Of a DNA stretch of 64,000 nt, positions 24,215 through 34,021 are shown in pieces. Each line of letters begins with the position of its first letter. The first letter of the stretch is position 1. Source of the stretch: Coniella vitis (Eukaryota > Ascomycota > Sordariomycetes > Diaporthales > Schizoparmaceae); assembly GCA_011317545.1 (NCBI GenBank), contig WUJK01000003.1, forward strand, positions 2,232,001 to 2,296,000, read 5' to 3'. The notes beneath the pieces were generated by a model, which saw nothing but the letters and a program-made list of their open reading frames with translations, had not been told where the DNA came from and did not search any database. Both the position numbers and the translations under genes were made by a program.

Positions 24215-26803
24215 TCAAGATTTTGGCCGTCTCACAGGAGTCTCGATCCTCGCCCCCTCATCTGGCCGTAAGTTGTCCGTCTCTTGGTGGACGACGAACT
24301 CACGCTCGCCCTCTACATCTCCACCCGACTCTCCCTGCGCCACCTCCTCGCTCGTAAAATCACCCGTTCCATCCTCGTCCTCGTCCGTCCTACCAGAAAC
24401 TGGCCCCTTTGCAACCCTCTCCTTCTCCTTCTCCTCCCCTTCCCTCGCCAACTCGACCGCCTTCGCAGCCGCCTCCTCGAAATCATCAAATGCAAACAGT
24501 GGCAAGCCACTCTGGGCAATAATTTCCTGCCCTTCTTTCTCATTCGTGCCTCGAATCCTCACTACAACGGGAACCTTGATAGCCACCTCCTTGAATGCAA
24601 GAATGATCCCCCGCGCAATCATATCCCCAAGCGTCAGCCCCCCAAAGATATTGACAAACACGACCTTGACGCGGCTATCGCGGAGAATGAGGCGGAAGGA
24701 TTCCTTGATTGTGTCAGAGGTGGCCTTGCCACCCGTGTCGAGGAAATTGGCAGCGTGCCCGCCTGCGGCGCGAAGGGCGTCGACTGTGTTCATTGCGAGA
24801 CCTGCCCCGTTAACGAGGGTGCCGATGTTGTTTGGGGAGGAGGTTGAGGAGGAAGAGGAAGGGGGGCTGCCGAGTTTGTGGTAGACTATGCCGTGGGCTT
24901 TGGCGTGTTGAGATGCTTCGTGGTCCGGGCTGGTTGGTGTTGCTTGGGATTCCTGGCCGGTAGTGAGGACTTGCTGGACTTGGGAGAGCTGAGAGGTGGG
25001 ATTGCTGGTGTTGGCGGCGGCGGGGGGTGTTTTTGCTGCTGCTGCTGCTGCTGCTGCTGAAGCGACGGCAGAATCGTCTACTTCGATCTGCAAGTCTTGG
25101 ATGAAAGTTAACAAGTTTGTCTGGGGATCTAGGGCTATCTCCATATTGACAAACTTGGCTTGGTAGTCGTAAAACATGATAACCAGATCGGACAGTGCCT
25201 GCTTCAGGTGATACTTTGCACGACTGTCTAGCCGGAGATGGCCCATGACCCGGCCCACGATCCTGTCTGGATGCTCAGAGAAAGCGGCACCTAGAGGGAA
25301 CGCTCGGAAAGCCGCCGGCTCGGGTGGCTGTGGCTCCATGCGGGGTCTGTCATTGAGCCTGGCGGTCAGAATACACGGTTCACGCTTTGCGCGGTCGAGG
25401 CGGATGGCCAGGTAGCAGAGGGGGTTCGTGGATGTCGAGACTTGTCCCCGTGCTGCGGGCGGAGCGTGAGATGGATCTCGCTGCACGGGGAGACCTGCGA
25501 TTTGGAGCTGGCAAGAGATGCGCGGGTTGGAAGAGAGGACTTGGATGCTTTGGTTCATTTTAAGGTGGAGGCTGCGGGTTTGGCGAAACAGTCCAAGACG
25601 AGGAGGAGGGCTTGACTTCGTGATCGTAGGCCGTATGCGAGTTGCCATTGTCGCCAGTCCTCGCCTCTGTTGCTGTACCTGTTGGGTATTGTTCGAACCC
25701 TTCGTTGTCGAAGTAGAAGCAGCCGCCTCAACCTCCCCCAGCATCTCCTTCAGCGCAGACCCAATCTTGGCCGGATGGTTCACAATCCTCACCCCGACGC
25801 CTGCCAACGCCCGAATCTTTTCCGCAACAGTCGGCTCCCCCGGAACCCAAAAGGCACCCGAGTGGCCCATCGTCAACCCAGGCGGCGCCTCGGCGCCCGC
25901 AACCAGCGCAACGATCGGTTTCTTCAATTTCTTCTTGCCCTTCCCGCCAGAATGCATTTCTCCTTCATAGTACCTCCTCAGCCACTCTGCGGCTTGGAGC
26001 TCTGCGTCCCCACCCACCTCCCCAACAAGCGCAACCGCCTTGGTGTGCTCATCTCCCATCAGCACCTCCAATGCCTCCACAAGATCCGTCCCAGGCAGCA
26101 CATCCCCGCCCACACCAATACAAAGACTCTGTCCCAAGCCAGCCCTCGTCGTCGACGCAACCGTCTCGTAGCTCAACGTGCCGCTTTTCGCAGCAATACC
26201 TACAACACCGCCGCAAAACACAGGCAAAGGGTGGAACCCAATCCTGCACCGCTGGCCCTCGGTCGACGAGATGATCCCCGGTGAATTTGGTCCCACGAGG
26301 CGACTCTTGTTCTGCGTGCGCAGCATGGCGTGGATGCGCAGCATGGCGTGCAAAGGAATGTGCTCGGCCACGGCCACGATGAGGGGCACCTCGGCTTCAA
26401 TTGCTTCTTCGATTGCGGCCGGGGCCAGGGGAGCGGGCACGTAGATGCCCGTCGCGTGTGGTTGCAGCTCGGCGACTGCACGCCGGACAGAAGGGAGGAG
26501 GGGCAGGTGCAAGTGGGTGCCTTCGCGATTCGGGGTCACGCCCCCAACAATGTTTGTGCCCCATGCGAGGGACTCTTGGGCGTTAGCGGTTGCTTGGCGG
26601 CCTGTGAAGCCTTGGAAGATGACGCGGGTAGTGGCGTTGATGCGAAGGTGGGAGATGGTTGCTGCGTGGTTGCTGGAGGAGCTGTAGGAGCGGAGCGGAG
26701 CGGAGAGTGTGGAGAACGCCGGTGTTCTCCTGGTGGAATGAGATGCTGCTGCCGCCTTGGCCAGCGCACGCTGGGGGATTTGCATGAGGGCGGTGGAAGG
26801 CAT
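24215..26803 (-). CDS. Fused succinyl-CoA ligase-like protein (alpha subunit plus partial beta subunit)
   Basis: Single exon, 862 residues (888 if the upstream ATG at 26881 is used). The chosen start gives an Arg/Ser/Ala-rich mitochondrial-type presequence (MPSTALMQIPQRALAKAAAA). Residues ~60-365 match SCS alpha: CoA-binding GFTGRQATANAQ, VGPNSPGI, AKSGTLSYE, GLGQSLCIGVGGD and the phosphohistidine loop MGHSGA (His near residue 314). The second half matches the SCS beta C-terminal ligase domain: LVNGAGLAMNTVDALRAAGG, ANFLDTGG and FVNIFGGLTLGDMIARGI. Between them only a fragment of the ATP-grasp fold can be recognised (YLAIRLDRAK; VNMEIALDPQTNLLTFIQDL); the glycine-rich nucleotide loop is not seen. 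A poly-Ala run comes from a GCN repeat. The tail is acidic. Nucleotide-dependent SCS activity is therefore doubtful; a divergent acyl-CoA ligase or regulator is an alternative. Confidence 0.85.
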   Translation of the reverse strand: MPSTALMQIPQRALAKAAAASHSTRRTPAFSTLSAPLRSYSSSSNHAATISHLRINATTRVIFQGFTGRQATANAQESLAWGTNIVGGVTPNREGTHLHLPLLPSVRRAVAELQPHATGIYVPAPLAPAAIEEAIEAEVPLIVAVAEHIPLHAMLRIHAMLRTQNKSRLVGPNSPGIISSTEGQRCRIGFHPLPVFCGGVVGIAAKSGTLSYETVASTTRAGLGQSLCIGVGGDVLPGTDLVEALEVLMGDEHTKAVALVGEVGGDAELQAAEWLRRYYEGEMHSGGKGKKKLKKPIVALVAGAEAPPGLTMGHSGAFWVPGEPTVAEKIRALAGVGVRIVNHPAKIGSALKEMLGEVEAAASTSTTKGSNNTQQVQQQRRGLATMATRIRPTITKSSPPPRLGLFRQTRSLHLKMNQSIQVLSSNPRISCQLQIAGLPVQRDPSHAPPAARGQVSTSTNPLCYLAIRLDRAKREPCILTARLNDRPRMEPQPPEPAAFRAFPLGAAFSEHPDRIVGRVMGHLRLDSRAKYHLKQALSDLVIMFYDYQAKFVNMEIALDPQTNLLTFIQDLQIEVDDSAVASAAAAAAAAKTPPAAANTSNPTSQLSQVQQVLTTGQESQATPTSPDHEASQHAKAHGIVYHKLGSPPSSSSSTSSPNNIGTLVNGAGLAMNTVDALRAAGGHAANFLDTGGKATSDTIKESFRLILRDSRVKVVFVNIFGGLTLGDMIARGIILAFKEVAIKVPVVVRIRGTNEKEGQEIIAQSGLPLFAFDDFEEAAAKAVELAREGEEKEKERVAKGPVSGRTDEDEDGTGDFTSEEVAQGESGGDVEGEREFVVHQETDNLRPDEGARIETPVRRPKS
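25034..25060. repeat. Triplet repeat coding poly-alanine
   Basis: CTG/TGC tandem repeat (+ strand) inside the SCS-like gene, read as an alanine run on the minus strand. Likely length-variable. Confidence 0.8.
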
Positions 26804-27719
26804 TATGATGGCGCTTCCCGGTTGCGACGATTCAATCGGCCTAAATGCCTGTGATAAGAGGTGGTGAGGGGTTGTCGACAATGATGTTAGTGTTTAAATG
26901 ACGGCGTCGATCAGCTTCTAGACGGCCAAACACCATAATATATTCACAAGGAAACCAAACCAGTGGGACGTGACCAACACAACCTGCTGAAGAAGTTATT
27001 TTTTGCCTTCAGAAAGTATGTCGTGTTGTTCAGAGACAACAGACTTCAGCAGACCGCATGTCGATCAGAAGTGTAATACCCTCGGTCATGGTGTATAAGT
27101 GCGGCCGGCCTCGGCGTTGCATTCAAGTGGCCGCTCATCCGCGGCCAGTATCATGCAATGAGGGGGCACTGCGATTGCAATTGCAGGAAAGTCTCCACCT
27201 GGGCACGTTTAAGCTCGCTGTGGCCAACCAACTATGTACTATTATATGTAAACTGCCGGCCAACGCAACAACACAACTGCGCAGTATTGTGGTCAAAGCA
27301 CAAGGAACAAAGATGGAAGGTGATTGATCATTGCACTCTTGTATTGCAGTAGCATCTGCGGATACAGTACTCATCTTGTTGGTGCGGCATAGTCGACTTG
27401 ATTCTGGCCGCAAACCATGCCGTTGGGCCGACTGCAACCCCAGGATACATATCGCGGCCATCTCCTTTTTGCTGCACTGGGTCGCCAAGAGAGGTCGCCC
27501 AGTTGAAAACACCCATATATATATATTTGTTCGGCCTCCTGAACCGGTCATCAAACCGGGCAACCTATACAACATCCGCCTTGCGCAGGTACACGACTGA
27601 AACACCGGGGTTTAGGTTAACGCGCTGCATCAAGCCTTCGGCGCGTGGTCGTCAAGACGGCCCTGCCACTTTTGAGAACTTTCCAGAGTTTTGTTTTCGT
27701 ACGTTTTCGAGCCACATAG
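26804..27719. other. Intergenic, SCS-like upstream region
   Basis: 916 bp between the SCS-like start and the 3' end of the membrane-protein gene, both on the minus strand. Includes an (AT)n stretch near 27512. A minus frame at 27135-27605 shows no family feature. No gene is supported. Confidence 0.45.
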
Positions 27720-28724
27720 TCAGACTGTCTCGGGCTGTTCTAAAGGTATGCTGTTTCCCGGAATGTCCGTGTCCGTGTCCATGCCCGTGCCCAAGCCCAA
27801 GCCTGAGCTCTCTGAGTTCTTACAGCCCTCACGTGGACTAGCCGGCTCTTGCGAACCTGTAGGATTGTCCGTCGAAGCAATTATTGCTAGAGGTCCGTCC
27901 TTGTCACCCACAAATATAGAGAGGTTCTTGACATTGATCGAGATGGGCTGTGTAGAAGCTGAACAGTGTCGCAACGGCGAGGGTACCAGCAGAGAGTAAT
28001 TCGGACAACTGCATGAGCTCCATGAGCCAACCGAGTTGCTCCGTGACGAATTCTGCGAGCTCACACCCCCCGAGCTCTGTCTTGGCTTGACAAGACTGCT
28101 GGGGTCTGCAGACACTGCAGTTTTCGATTGATAGGACGGCGGCGGAGAAGCAGTAGGACTTCTGGTAATGGACAGCCACCGACAAGGTTTGAACTCGGGA
28201 GGCTCGGCGGGTCCTGCGAGCTCAGCGAGCTCTGCCTTGGTATCATCACACTCATCGTAGTTAGGCTGAGGGACTGACTCCAGCCGGGCTTGGTTCTTGA
28301 CATTGCGCTTGCGTCGACCGCAGCATGTCGTGGCTTCCCTTGTCTTTTGCATGACCGAATGGATGTACAGGCCCAGGATCAACAAAGGCCAAACGAGGGC
28401 GGGCGCGAAGCGAGCGACAGGTTCGAAACAGATACCGCAGACATCAGTGCGGAAGAAGCTGGGTACCCAGGGCATGCCCTTCTTCGGGCCGCGTTTTCTC
28501 GTCAGAACCCATAGAAGAGCAAAGATGATACCGATAATATAGGTGGTGGCAAGTAGGGTCCAGAGTAGAGCCATTTGATTGCGGTTGATGCTGTGCAAAG
28601 ATTGCGGTGCTGCCGCTGCGTGTGCCGTGGTGTTCATAGGAGTTGGAAGCTCTTCGGGCGGGTGGTCGAGTGGCGTGTAGTACATTGACAAGTACGTTAC
28701 CGTCTGCACGGTATAGAGCAACAT
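27720..28724 (-). CDS. Hypothetical membrane protein with Ser/Pro-rich tail
   Basis: Single exon, 334 residues. Two hydrophobic segments stand out: MALLWTLLATTYIIGIIFAL (around residues 51-74) and FAPALVWPLLILGLYIHSVM (around 106-125), separated by a basic loop with GVCIC-like cysteines (TDVCGICFEP). A third weaker segment may lie at the extreme N terminus (MLLYTVQTVTYLSMYY). The rest (from about 140) is Ser/Pro/Glu-rich and probably cytosolic and disordered, with tandem ELAE/AGPAEPPE. A late repeat TGMDTDTDIPG comes from short tandem DNA repeats (GTGTCC/GCCCAA) near 27766-27800. I do not recognise the family. An internal Met (MNTTAHAAAA) could also be the start. Neighbour of COX19 on the same strand. 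Confidence 0.6.
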   Translation of the reverse strand: MLLYTVQTVTYLSMYYTPLDHPPEELPTPMNTTAHAAAAPQSLHSINRNQMALLWTLLATTYIIGIIFALLWVLTRKRGPKKGMPWVPSFFRTDVCGICFEPVARFAPALVWPLLILGLYIHSVMQKTREATTCCGRRKRNVKNQARLESVPQPNYDECDDTKAELAELAGPAEPPEFKPCRWLSITRSPTASPPPSYQSKTAVSADPSSLVKPRQSSGGVSSQNSSRSNSVGSWSSCSCPNYSLLVPSPLRHCSASTQPISINVKNLSIFVGDKDGPLAIIASTDNPTGSQEPASPREGCKNSESSGLGLGTGMDTDTDIPGNSIPLEQPETV

Positions 28725-29073
28725 TGCGAGAGTAGCAGGGCACGCGTGCTTAGAAGAAGAATGTAGGTGTGCGGTGGATGGAAATGTATGTACATGAGAA
28801 TATATCGTTGGAGAGAGTGGTGGCGTGGCAAGCAGCAGGTCGACAGCCGCCTAGAGCTGCGATAGCCCTTTAAGATCCCAGGCTGTTTAGAGCTTGACCT
28901 TGACCCGGTTCGGAGGAGAACAAGGAGGAGAGCGAGCAGGAGCCGCCAGACGTACCTTCAGTGTCTTTGCGATTTCTTGTCCTAGCGTTGCTTGCTTCCT
29001 GCTCTTGCCGCCTTCCCTCTCACCCCCCGCTGCCCAGCCCCCGCTCCTCCTGTCACACCAAGATGCAACGAAC
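28725..29073. other. Short intergenic spacer
   Basis: 349 bp between COX19 and the membrane-protein gene on the same strand. Nothing further recognised. Confidence 0.45.
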
Positions 29074-29563
29074 TCAAGCACTTGTGGGGTCATTCGAGCC
29101 TCTTTCAGCTGCGGTTCTGACCTTGGCCTCCTTCTGCGTCGTCTGGCCTGGTGTTTGAAAGCCCAGATTCTTGAAGTCGTCGCGCGCCATCAAGTTGCGG
29201 TCCATGCGGCAAGACAGATATTCCTTGGCCAGCTCCCGACACGCATTGTCATTCACGCCCTTGACCTTCTTCAGGCATGCCAGATACACCGACATTACAT
29301 GCTTGCACTCGCCTATCAAGCACACGGTCAGTCAGACCATCCTCGCAGAGTTTTCATCTGAACAACAAGCAGCCCGAATACCACCCCGACAGAAGAGATG
29401 GAAAGCTTACCGTCATGGTCAAGCGGAAAGCTGCCTCTCTGTGGCCTTGACAAGGAACGCGAGTTAGCTGGCTGGCTGCAAAAGTAATGGTGGAGTCGTG
29501 AGAAGCTGCATACGGGACCGGCTTTGTGTACATCTGGCTGCCGCCAGGACCGTAACCACTCAT
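29074..29563 (-). CDS. COX19: Cytochrome c oxidase assembly protein Cox19
   Basis: Twin CX9C protein of the mitochondrial intermembrane space and cytosol, involved in copper delivery and cytochrome oxidase assembly. Exons are 29563-29514, 29445-29411 and 29312-29074; 107 residues. Splicing yields MSGYGPGGSQMYTKPVPP, then QRGSFPLDHDGECKHVM. The first CX9C is CKHVMSVYLAC and the second CRELAKEYLSC, followed by the family signature RMDRNLMARDDFKNLGF. The first intron uses a GTATGC donor and a GTCAAG acceptor, chosen because it restores TKPVPPQRGSFPLDHDG. The C-terminal tail (QTPGQTTQKEAKVRTAAERG) is longer than in yeast. Divergent from DNM1. Confidence 0.93.
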
Positions 29564-30621
29564 CTTGATGGAGGGAGAGCCGCGACTGGACGGTCTGGGT
29601 GATGGTTGCAACGGGTGGAGCCACAAGACTGATGAAGACGCGAATCTGTAAGTGGATGAGCTTGTGGAAAATGGAGAGGTTTGTTGTCTTCTGGCTTGAT
29701 CATGCGCCCAAAAGTCCTTCACAAATGGGTGTGAACAAGGCCTCATCAGGTGCTTTCTCGCAAGCCAAGGTACGTACACAGTAGAGGAGCCACAGCGCGA
29801 ACCAGTGCGAGCCAGCGCTAACTAGCAGGCCAGCACCCAGAGCCAGAACGTTGAGACGAGTACATACTGGAGCACCACCCGGTGGAACCCGCAAAAGTGT
29901 GGCTCACAGCTCTCCCCTGCAGGATGACGTGTGGCTTGCTAGTGCCACCGGTACCTTGCGCCCGGGGCTGCAATTGGCCCAGTCGACAGGTACCAGTTCA
30001 GGCGGGTGTGCAGCGTGCAGCGCGCAACATAGTACTTACCCAGGTGGTAGCCAGCTTTTGCTTGGGCGGCGCAGGGGTGGCATAGCCAACTAAATCATCC
30101 CCACTGCCCGCTGGGCCGGCCTGGCCGCCCAAATGCCAACAGGCTTCCCGAGCTAGAGCGCATGACGGAGACGCGCCTACTGCATCCCCTCCCGACTTAC
30201 TCTTCCAAATTTTGTCCTCAAAACCCTGGCTCTGCGCGTCGTATCCAAGCAACACCCAGAAAGAGAGCCTCCTCCTTTCAGCCTTCCTGTCCATCCGCCG
30301 CCCATTCTACCGAGGGATCGCTGAGCCACCAGCGTGCCCGTCTCTGCGTCAGCACGCCAGCCAGTCTGCCAGTCTATCAGTCTGTCTTGATCCCGGCAGA
30401 ATTTTGTCGATACCTGTTTGACAAGTGCCATTGCCACTGCCAATCCGTATCCGGAACAGCCAACTTCTGCTCGCCTACGGACTTCCCCTGTCCACAGCAC
30501 CTCGAAGCCAAAAGACTCGTGGTTTTTCATCTGCAAATTGCGACTTTGAAGCGCTCCTGGACAAGCCACAATACGCACCCCAGTCGAGAGGCACACAACC
30601 GTTTCTACACCATCTGGCGCC
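29564..30621. promoter_or_regulatory. Divergent spacer between COX19 and DNM1
   Basis: 1.06 kb. Contains a 9/10 match to the recurrent 10-mer (ACATAGTAC at 30027-30035). The DNM1-proximal half is pyrimidine-rich and may be 5' UTR. No gene is supported. Confidence 0.45.
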
Positions 30622-33265
30622 ATGGCTGCACTCGGTGACGACCTGTTGTCCACCGTCAACAAGTTGCAAGACCTGGTCTTCAACACGATTGGCAACGATT
30701 CGCTCGACCTCCCTCAGATTGTACGCGCGCAGAACCTGACCCTTTCCCCTTCCTGTCTTTGCGACCCCAACCATGCTAATCTTTCTACTTGTTCTGACCT
30801 TCCCAGGTTGTCGTCGGTTCCCAATCTGCTGGCAAGTCTTCTGTCCTCGAGAACATTGTCGGTCGAGATTTCCTACCTCGAGGCAGCGGCATTGTCACCC
30901 GACGGCCCCTGATTCTCCAGCTCATCAACGTTCCGGACGAGGAGGCTGAAGCCGCTGCCGCCACCCACAGCTCACAATGGAACCACAACGTGGCTCGACC
31001 TGGCGAGTGGGCAGAGTTCAACCACATCCCCAACCGGCGCTTTACCGACTTTGGCGACGTCAAGCGCGAAATTGAGAATGAGACTGCTCGTGTTGCAGGC
31101 AACAACAAGGGCATCACTCGCCAGCCCATCAATCTCAAGATCTACTCTCCACATGTCCTCAATCTTACACTGGTGGATTTGCCTGGTCTGACGAAAGTGA
31201 GTCCCCTGCTACCAACAAACTCTGAATCCAAGAAAAGTATCGCATTGCTGAACGGTCTATCTCTCCATTAGGTGCCCATTGGCGACCAACCTCCAGACAT
31301 TGAGAAGCAGACTCGCAACCTGATATCCGAATTCATTGCCAAACCTAACAGTATCATCTTGGCTGTTTCCCCGGCCAACGTCGACATTGTCAACTCGGAG
31401 GCACTGAAGTTGGCCCGTCATGTGGACACTCTTGGGCGGAGGACTATCGGTGTTCTGACCAAGGTCGATCTCATGGACCACGGCACCAATGCGCTCGACA
31501 TCCTGTCTGGAAGAGTGTACCCCTTGAAGCTGGGCTGGATTGGTGTTGTCAACCGGTCGCAACAAGACATACAAGGCAACAAGCCCATGGACGAGGCGCT
31601 CAAGGACGAAGAGAACTTTTTCAAGCTACACCCAGCATACCGCAACATTGCAGCGAAATGCGGCACTCGATTCCTTGCCAAGACCCTGAACACAACGTTG
31701 ATGGCGCACATTCGGGACCGTCTTCCCGACATCAAAGCTAGGCTTAACACGCTGATGGGCCAGACGCAACAAGAATTGGCTAGTTATGGCAACATGCAGT
31801 TCAGTGGTAGGGAACACCGCGGCTCGCTTATTCTCCAGTTGATGACACGCTTCGCATCCTCCTTTATTGCTTCTATCGACGGTACCTCGACAGAGATTTC
31901 CACAAAGGAGCTGTGCGGCGGTGCTCGGATATACTACATTTTCAACTCTGTCTTTGGCTCTTCTCTGGACACAATCGACCCGACTTCGAACCTCACGGCT
32001 CTTGACATTCGCACAGCCATCAGAAACTCTACTGGACCTCGACCCAGCCTGTTCGTTCCAGAGATGGCTTTCGATCTGCTTGTCAAGCCTCAGATCAAGA
32101 TGCTGGAGATACCCAGCCAGCGTTGCGTTGAGTTGGTTTATGAGGAGCTGATCAAGATCTGCCACACTTGTGGAAACACTGAACTGTCGCGCTTCCCAAG
32201 GCTGCAGGCTAAACTGATTGAGACTGTGTCGGACCTGCTTAGAGAACGCTTGGGGCCATCGTCAAACTATGTTGAGTCGTTGATCTCCATACAACGTGCT
32301 TACATCAACACGAACCACCCCAATTTCCTCGGTGCCGCCGCAGCCATGAGCAATGTTGTGAGCGCCAAGCAAGAGAGGGAGCGCAAGCGTCTGATTCAAG
32401 AGGAACGTGAGCGAAGAGAGCGCAGGCGTCTCAAGGAACATGCTGTCAACGGCACGGAGGATGTCGACGACGAGGAGACAACCGCCGTCGCCGACAAGGC
32501 TGAACATGCCTCTATCCGCAAGGCGCAAGCAGCAGGCAACGCACGAAGCATGTCGCCAGCCGTCAGGGAGAATGGTGGCCTCACGGCGGCTCTCAACGGT
32601 GTCCGTTCGAACTCACCCATGAGATATAACCCACAGGGTACAACGAGCGGTGGCGCAAAGGACTCATTTTTGAACTACTTCTTCGGAAAGGATGGCGCCC
32701 AGCCGGCAATGCCCGCGCACACGCACAGCCCCAACATTGGACGACATGTCAGCCAAAGCTCCGAGCCTTCTTTCAGCCAGAGCATAAGGCAAGTAGAGCC
32801 TACCTTGCGCTCACCAATCCAGGCTGCGCCACCATTGTCTACCACAGATGAGTTCGGATATGGCTCGATGCCTCGAGGCGCTGATTTTGTAAGTTTCCCA
32901 ATAATGAGAGAAATTATCATCATTGTTGTACCATGTACTAATCGAATACTCAGGGTGCCACTGGCGAGCCTGCAATGACAGACAGGGAACAGATGGAGAC
33001 GGAATTGATCCGGGCACTGATCTCTTCCTACTTCAATATTGTCCGCGAATCCATTGCCGATCAAGTCCCCAAGGCTATCATGCACCTTCTTGTTAACCAC
33101 TGCCGCGACGAGGTCCAGAACCGCCTTGTCAGCGAGCTGTACCGTGAGTCTCTATTCGAGGAGCTTCTGTACGAAGATGATGGCATCAAGAAGGAGCGCG
33201 AAAAGTGCGAAAAGCTTTTGCAGACATACAAGGAAGCTGCCAAGATTATCGGCGAGGTGCTCTAG
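30622..33265 (+). CDS. DNM1: Dynamin-related GTPase Dnm1 (mitochondrial and peroxisomal fission)
   Basis: Large GTPase that polymerises around mitochondria and peroxisomes to divide them. Exons are 30622-30720, 30807-31196, 31272-32888 and 32954-33265; 805 residues. G1 is GSQSAGKSS (Ala where most relatives have Ser); G3 is TLVDLPGLTKVP; G4 is VLTKVDLMDHGTNA. The middle domain carries ELCGGARIYYIFNSVFG and RNSTGPRPSLFVPEMAFDLL. A variable insert with KDSFLNYFFGKD, characteristic of Dnm1/Drp1 rather than Vps1, precedes the GTPase effector domain (TDREQMETELIRALISSYFN to the end). The variable insert is longer than in yeast Dnm1 (757 residues) and rich in Ser/Pro. The end lies 756 bp from the facing polygalacturonase gene. 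Confidence 0.95.
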
Positions 33266-34021
33266 AAAGAAGGCTATATGCAAAGGATTCAAAAAGGCAT
33301 ATTCGTCCTCGGGACGAAAGAGACCGGGCAGTCTTAGGTGCATATACCAAGCCCTGCCATGTAGGAGATGATAGAACGATTTGTTTCGATGCATCGCTGG
33401 GCCGCAACTTTTGGTCGGTTGAGCTCCATGGGGTTATATGGATACACACATGTAAAATTGGGAGGAAACGGGATTTTGGCCGGGTGGGAAGTGGGGGTTG
33501 GGAAAATTCGCGTCTTTGCAATCATCAGAGTGTACGAGAGTGTACTACAGCCAGGCCATCTGATATATAAGAGAAGAAAAGAAAAATTATACACCACGCA
33601 AACCCACATCTGAAATATGGAAACTCGCTTACTCGGGCTCCTGTTTTGACATGTTCCAAATAAATTGGATATTGGTTCCATCACGAGGGAACCGTTCGCA
33701 TCCATGTTGAATGGAGAGCGTCGTGAGCCTCAAGTGAGATCACACATTGAGCGATTATCATTACAGCAGACGACGCCAGGGCCACTCTATCCTGAAAGAT
33801 TGTCCGTTACAGCAGTGTTTGTTTGCCTATTCTCTCGCTTCGTTACGTGGTATGTCCATTGAGCTCTTTATGCATTCCATCCAGCCTCTTCATGCACGCA
33901 TTGGCATACCGTACATATAATTTGCATACCCAGCAGCCAGCCATTGTGTATTTATACCACATAGACGCTATGTACGGCATGGGGCTTTTTTCATGCATAT
34001 CACATGAGGCTCAAGAAGAGC
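33266..34021. other. Convergent intergenic spacer
   Basis: 756 bp between the DNM1 and polygalacturonase 3' ends, AT-rich in parts. No gene seen. Confidence 0.45.

Noticed and set aside
30622..33265. Dynamin as Vps1 rather than Dnm1
   Set aside because: The SFLNYFFGKD block in the variable insert and the overall middle domain match Dnm1/Drp1, not Vps1.
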